Shown here piece after piece: positions 62,206-64,000 of a stretch of DNA of 64,000 nt. A model generated the notes under the pieces. The model saw only the letters and a list, made by a program, of their open reading frames with translations. It was not told where the DNA came from and searched no databases. How positions within the stretch are numbered: the first letter of the stretch is position 1; each line of letters begins with the position of its first letter. Position numbers and translations under genes: made by a program. Source of the stretch: Arthrobacter sp. H16F315 (lineage in GTDB: Bacteria > Actinomycetota > Actinomycetes > Actinomycetales > Micrococcaceae). The DNA is taken from positions 1,116,001 through 1,180,000 of the forward strand of contig NZ_JAMXSS010000002.1 in assembly GCF_024124825.1 (NCBI RefSeq), given 5' to 3'.

Positions 62206-64000
62206 GTGCAGTTCCACCACCACGGTTACGTATCCGGTGACCCACGAGTCCAGCCGGCCGCCGGCGTCGGGATCGAACGCCCCGCCGAGCTTCCCGAGCA
62301 CGTTGACGTCCTCATCGTGGGAACGGGGCCCGCCGGGATGCTCGCGGCAGCCCAGCTATCCCAGTTCCCGGCAGTGACCACGAGGATCGTGGAGCGCCGC
62401 GGTGGCAGGCTCGCCATCGGCCAGGCTGACGGTATCCAGGCCCGGAGCGTAGAGACCTTCCAAGCCTTTGGTTTCGCCGAACGGATCATCGCCGAGGCCT
62501 TCCGCATTACCGAGATGGCGTTTTGGAAGCCGGACCCGAAAGATTCGTCCCGCATCGTCCGGGCGGCCCGTGCCGCCGACGATCCTGCCGGCATCAGCGA
62601 GTTCCCGCACCTGATCGTCAACCAGGCCCGGGTGCTGGACTACTTCGCCGAGTTTATGGCCAATGCGCCCACACGCATGGCCCCCGATTTTGGCCTGGAA
62701 TTCCAGGGCCTTGAGGTCGCCGGCGACGGCGAATACCCCGTCAGTGTGACGCTGCTGCATACTGATGGTCCCGACGAAGGCACCGAGCGGATTGTCCGTG
62801 CCAAGTACGTTGTGGGGGCAGATGGGGCCCGGAGCAAAGTCCGCGACTCGATCGGCTGCACGCTCGCCGGCGACAAAGCCAATCACGCGTGGGGGGTTAT
62901 GGACGTTGTTGCCGGCACGGACTTCCCCGACATCCGGACCAAGTGCGCCATCCAGTCCGGTTCGGGTGGCAGCATCCTGCTCATCCCGCGCGAGGGCGGC
63001 CACCTGTTCCGAATGTACGTCGACCTCGGCGAAGTAGACCCGGCTGACAACGGCGCCGTGCGCAACACCACCATCGAGCAAATCATCGCCAAGGCCGGCG
63101 CAATCCTCCACCCCTACGTTCTCGACGTGCGCAATGTCGCCTGGCACAGTGTGTACGAGGTGGGCCACCGCCTTACCGACCGGTTCGACGACGTCCTTCC
63201 GGCGGAGCTCGGCATCCGCACGCCGCGCGTGTTCATCACCGGCGATGCCTGCCACACACACAGTGCCAAGGCCGGCCAGGGCATGAACGTCTCCATGCAG
63301 GACGGCTTTAATATCGGCTGGAAACTCGGTCACGTACTTGACGGCCGCAGCCCAGAGGGCCTGCTCTCCACCTACTCGGCCGAACGGCAGGTTGTTGCGA
63401 AGAACCTCATCGACTTCGACAAGTTGTGGTCGTCCCTGATGGCGAAGAAGCCCGAAGAGTTCGAGAACCCCTCCGAGCTCGAGGACTTCTACGTGCGCAC
63501 GGCAGAGTTTCCTGCGGGCTTTATGACCGAGTACTCGCCCTCGATGATCGTCGGCGAAGCGACCCACCAGGGCCTGGCTACCGGATTTCCTGTCGGCAAA
63601 CGCTTCAAATCCGCGCCGGTGGAGCGGGTCTGCGACACAAACCCGCTTCAGCTCGGCCACCAGGCCGCGGCGGATGGCCGGTGGCGTATCTACGTCTTCG
63701 CGGATCAGGCTGCGGCCGGCGCTCCGTCGCCAACGACGGAGCTGGCCGCCTGGTTGGCCAACGCGCCGGAATCGCCGCTGGCAGCTACCCCGGACGGAGC
63801 GGACGCCGACGCCTGGTTCGACGTGAAAGTGATCTACCAGCAGGACCACACGGGTGTGGACATCACGGCTGTTCCGGCGGTGTTTACCCCGGAAGTCGGC
63901 CCGTTCCGGCTCACCTATCTGGAGAAGGTTTACGGCACCGACCCGACGGCGGACATCTTCGAACTGCGCGGCCTGGACCGCGGCGGCGTCATCGTGATCG
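62206..64000 (+). CDS. FAD-dependent aromatic hydroxylase (3-hydroxybenzoate/phenol-type monooxygenase), 3' end outside window
   Basis: The first 598 codons are present. GTG 62206 has GAGGA six bases upstream. VDVLIVGTGPAGMLAAAQL is the GxGxxG FAD site, VVGADGARSKVRDSIG the DG motif, and GDACHTHSAKAGQGMN the GD motif (each quoted in part). A thioredoxin-fold C-terminal dimer domain begins near residue 450 (PSMIVGEATHQG). This is the phenol hydroxylase/MobA branch, which hydroxylates an aromatic ring. By context it may make a catechol-type acid for the hpa operon, though 3-hydroxybenzoate is the substrate for the closest type I recall. Divergent from the hpa operon. Confidence 0.85.
   Translation, partial: MQFHHHGYVSGDPRVQPAAGVGIERPAELPEHVDVLIVGTGPAGMLAAAQLSQFPAVTTRIVERRGGRLAIGQADGIQARSVETFQAFGFAERIIAEAFRITEMAFWKPDPKDSSRIVRAARAADDPAGISEFPHLIVNQARVLDYFAEFMANAPTRMAPDFGLEFQGLEVAGDGEYPVSVTLLHTDGPDEGTERIVRAKYVVGADGARSKVRDSIGCTLAGDKANHAWGVMDVVAGTDFPDIRTKCAIQSGSGGSILLIPREGGHLFRMYVDLGEVDPADNGAVRNTTIEQIIAKAGAILHPYVLDVRNVAWHSVYEVGHRLTDRFDDVLPAELGIRTPRVFITGDACHTHSAKAGQGMNVSMQDGFNIGWKLGHVLDGRSPEGLLSTYSAERQVVAKNLIDFDKLWSSLMAKKPEEFENPSELEDFYVRTAEFPAGFMTEYSPSMIVGEATHQGLATGFPVGKRFKSAPVERVCDTNPLQLGHQAAADGRWRIYVFADQAAAGAPSPTTELAAWLANAPESPLAATPDGADADAWFDVKVIYQQDHTGVDITAVPAVFTPEVGPFRLTYLEKVYGTDPTADIFELRGLDRGGVIVI

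Noticed and set aside
1..64000. Prophage, transposon, CRISPR or integron
   Set aside because: No transposase, integrase, phage gene, regular short repeat array or attachment repeat was found in the window.

Overview
The window is 64 kb of high-GC chromosomal DNA with frequent GTG and TTG starts, 4-bp ATGA/GTGA stop-start overlaps, a bifunctional-type Dcd, a MrpA/MrpB fusion, a SAM-IV-like riboswitch and a dnaK-grpE-dnaJ-hspR operon with HAIR operators. Together these point to an actinobacterium, most likely an Arthrobacter/Pseudarthrobacter-type soil Micrococcaceae. No insertion sequence, prophage, CRISPR array or rRNA was seen; the only RNA gene is one tRNA-Gly.

Layout. 1-9.2 kb: the 3' part of putA, a small zinc-ribbon gene, a divergent LysR/MFS pair, a carboxyethyl-ornithine-synthase-like dehydrogenase, tRNA-Gly, an SRPBCC protein, dcd and a KhtT/KhtU-type K+/H+ antiporter. 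9.3-17.3 kb: an Atg22-type MFS gene and a complete Mrp Na+/H+ antiporter operon (mrpA-C-D-E-F-G). 17.8-21.2 kb: a TPP-riboswitch-controlled ECF transporter (ykoEDC) for a thiamin precursor. 21.3-24 kb: an XRE-MurA fusion and a GCS2 ligase. 24.1-26.2 kb: a methionine/sulfur operon (DUF1737, rhodanese, metZ) behind a SAM-IV-like riboswitch. 26.5-29 kb: a small membrane protein, an ATP-grasp enzyme and a membrane GT2 glycosyltransferase, tightly packed and of unknown product. 29-34.2 kb: pabC, cardiolipin synthase, a P-loop-kinase/PabB fusion and a low-molecular-weight phosphatase. 34.2-41.6 kb: a seven-gene CoA-dependent phenylpropanoid catabolic cluster of phd/cou type. 41.6-50.6 kb: exporters, regulators and small enzymes. 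50.7-55.5 kb: a 23-residue-repeat protein and the HspR-controlled chaperone operon. 55.5-64 kb: a homoprotocatechuate meta-cleavage operon (hpaG-GntR-hpaE-hpaD-hpaH-hpcH) divergent from an aromatic FAD monooxygenase cut by the window end.

How the genes work together. Two aromatic modules dominate: side-chain shortening of phenylpropanoids through CoA thioesters (phd-like), and ring cleavage of homoprotocatechuate (hpa), fed perhaps by the flavin hydroxylase. Ion homeostasis (Kht, Mrp) and riboswitch-controlled thiamin and methionine functions make up much of the rest.

A recurrent anomaly: at least five genes of conserved families (mrpD, a LysE exporter, an APC permease, dnaJ, hpcH) are each interrupted by one apparent single-base indel in a G/C-rich run, and two more genes probably are. 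Because dnaJ sits in an otherwise intact chaperone operon, consensus errors in homopolymers are the likeliest cause. These genes are listed as frameshifted pseudogenes of the given sequence, but they are probably intact in the organism.
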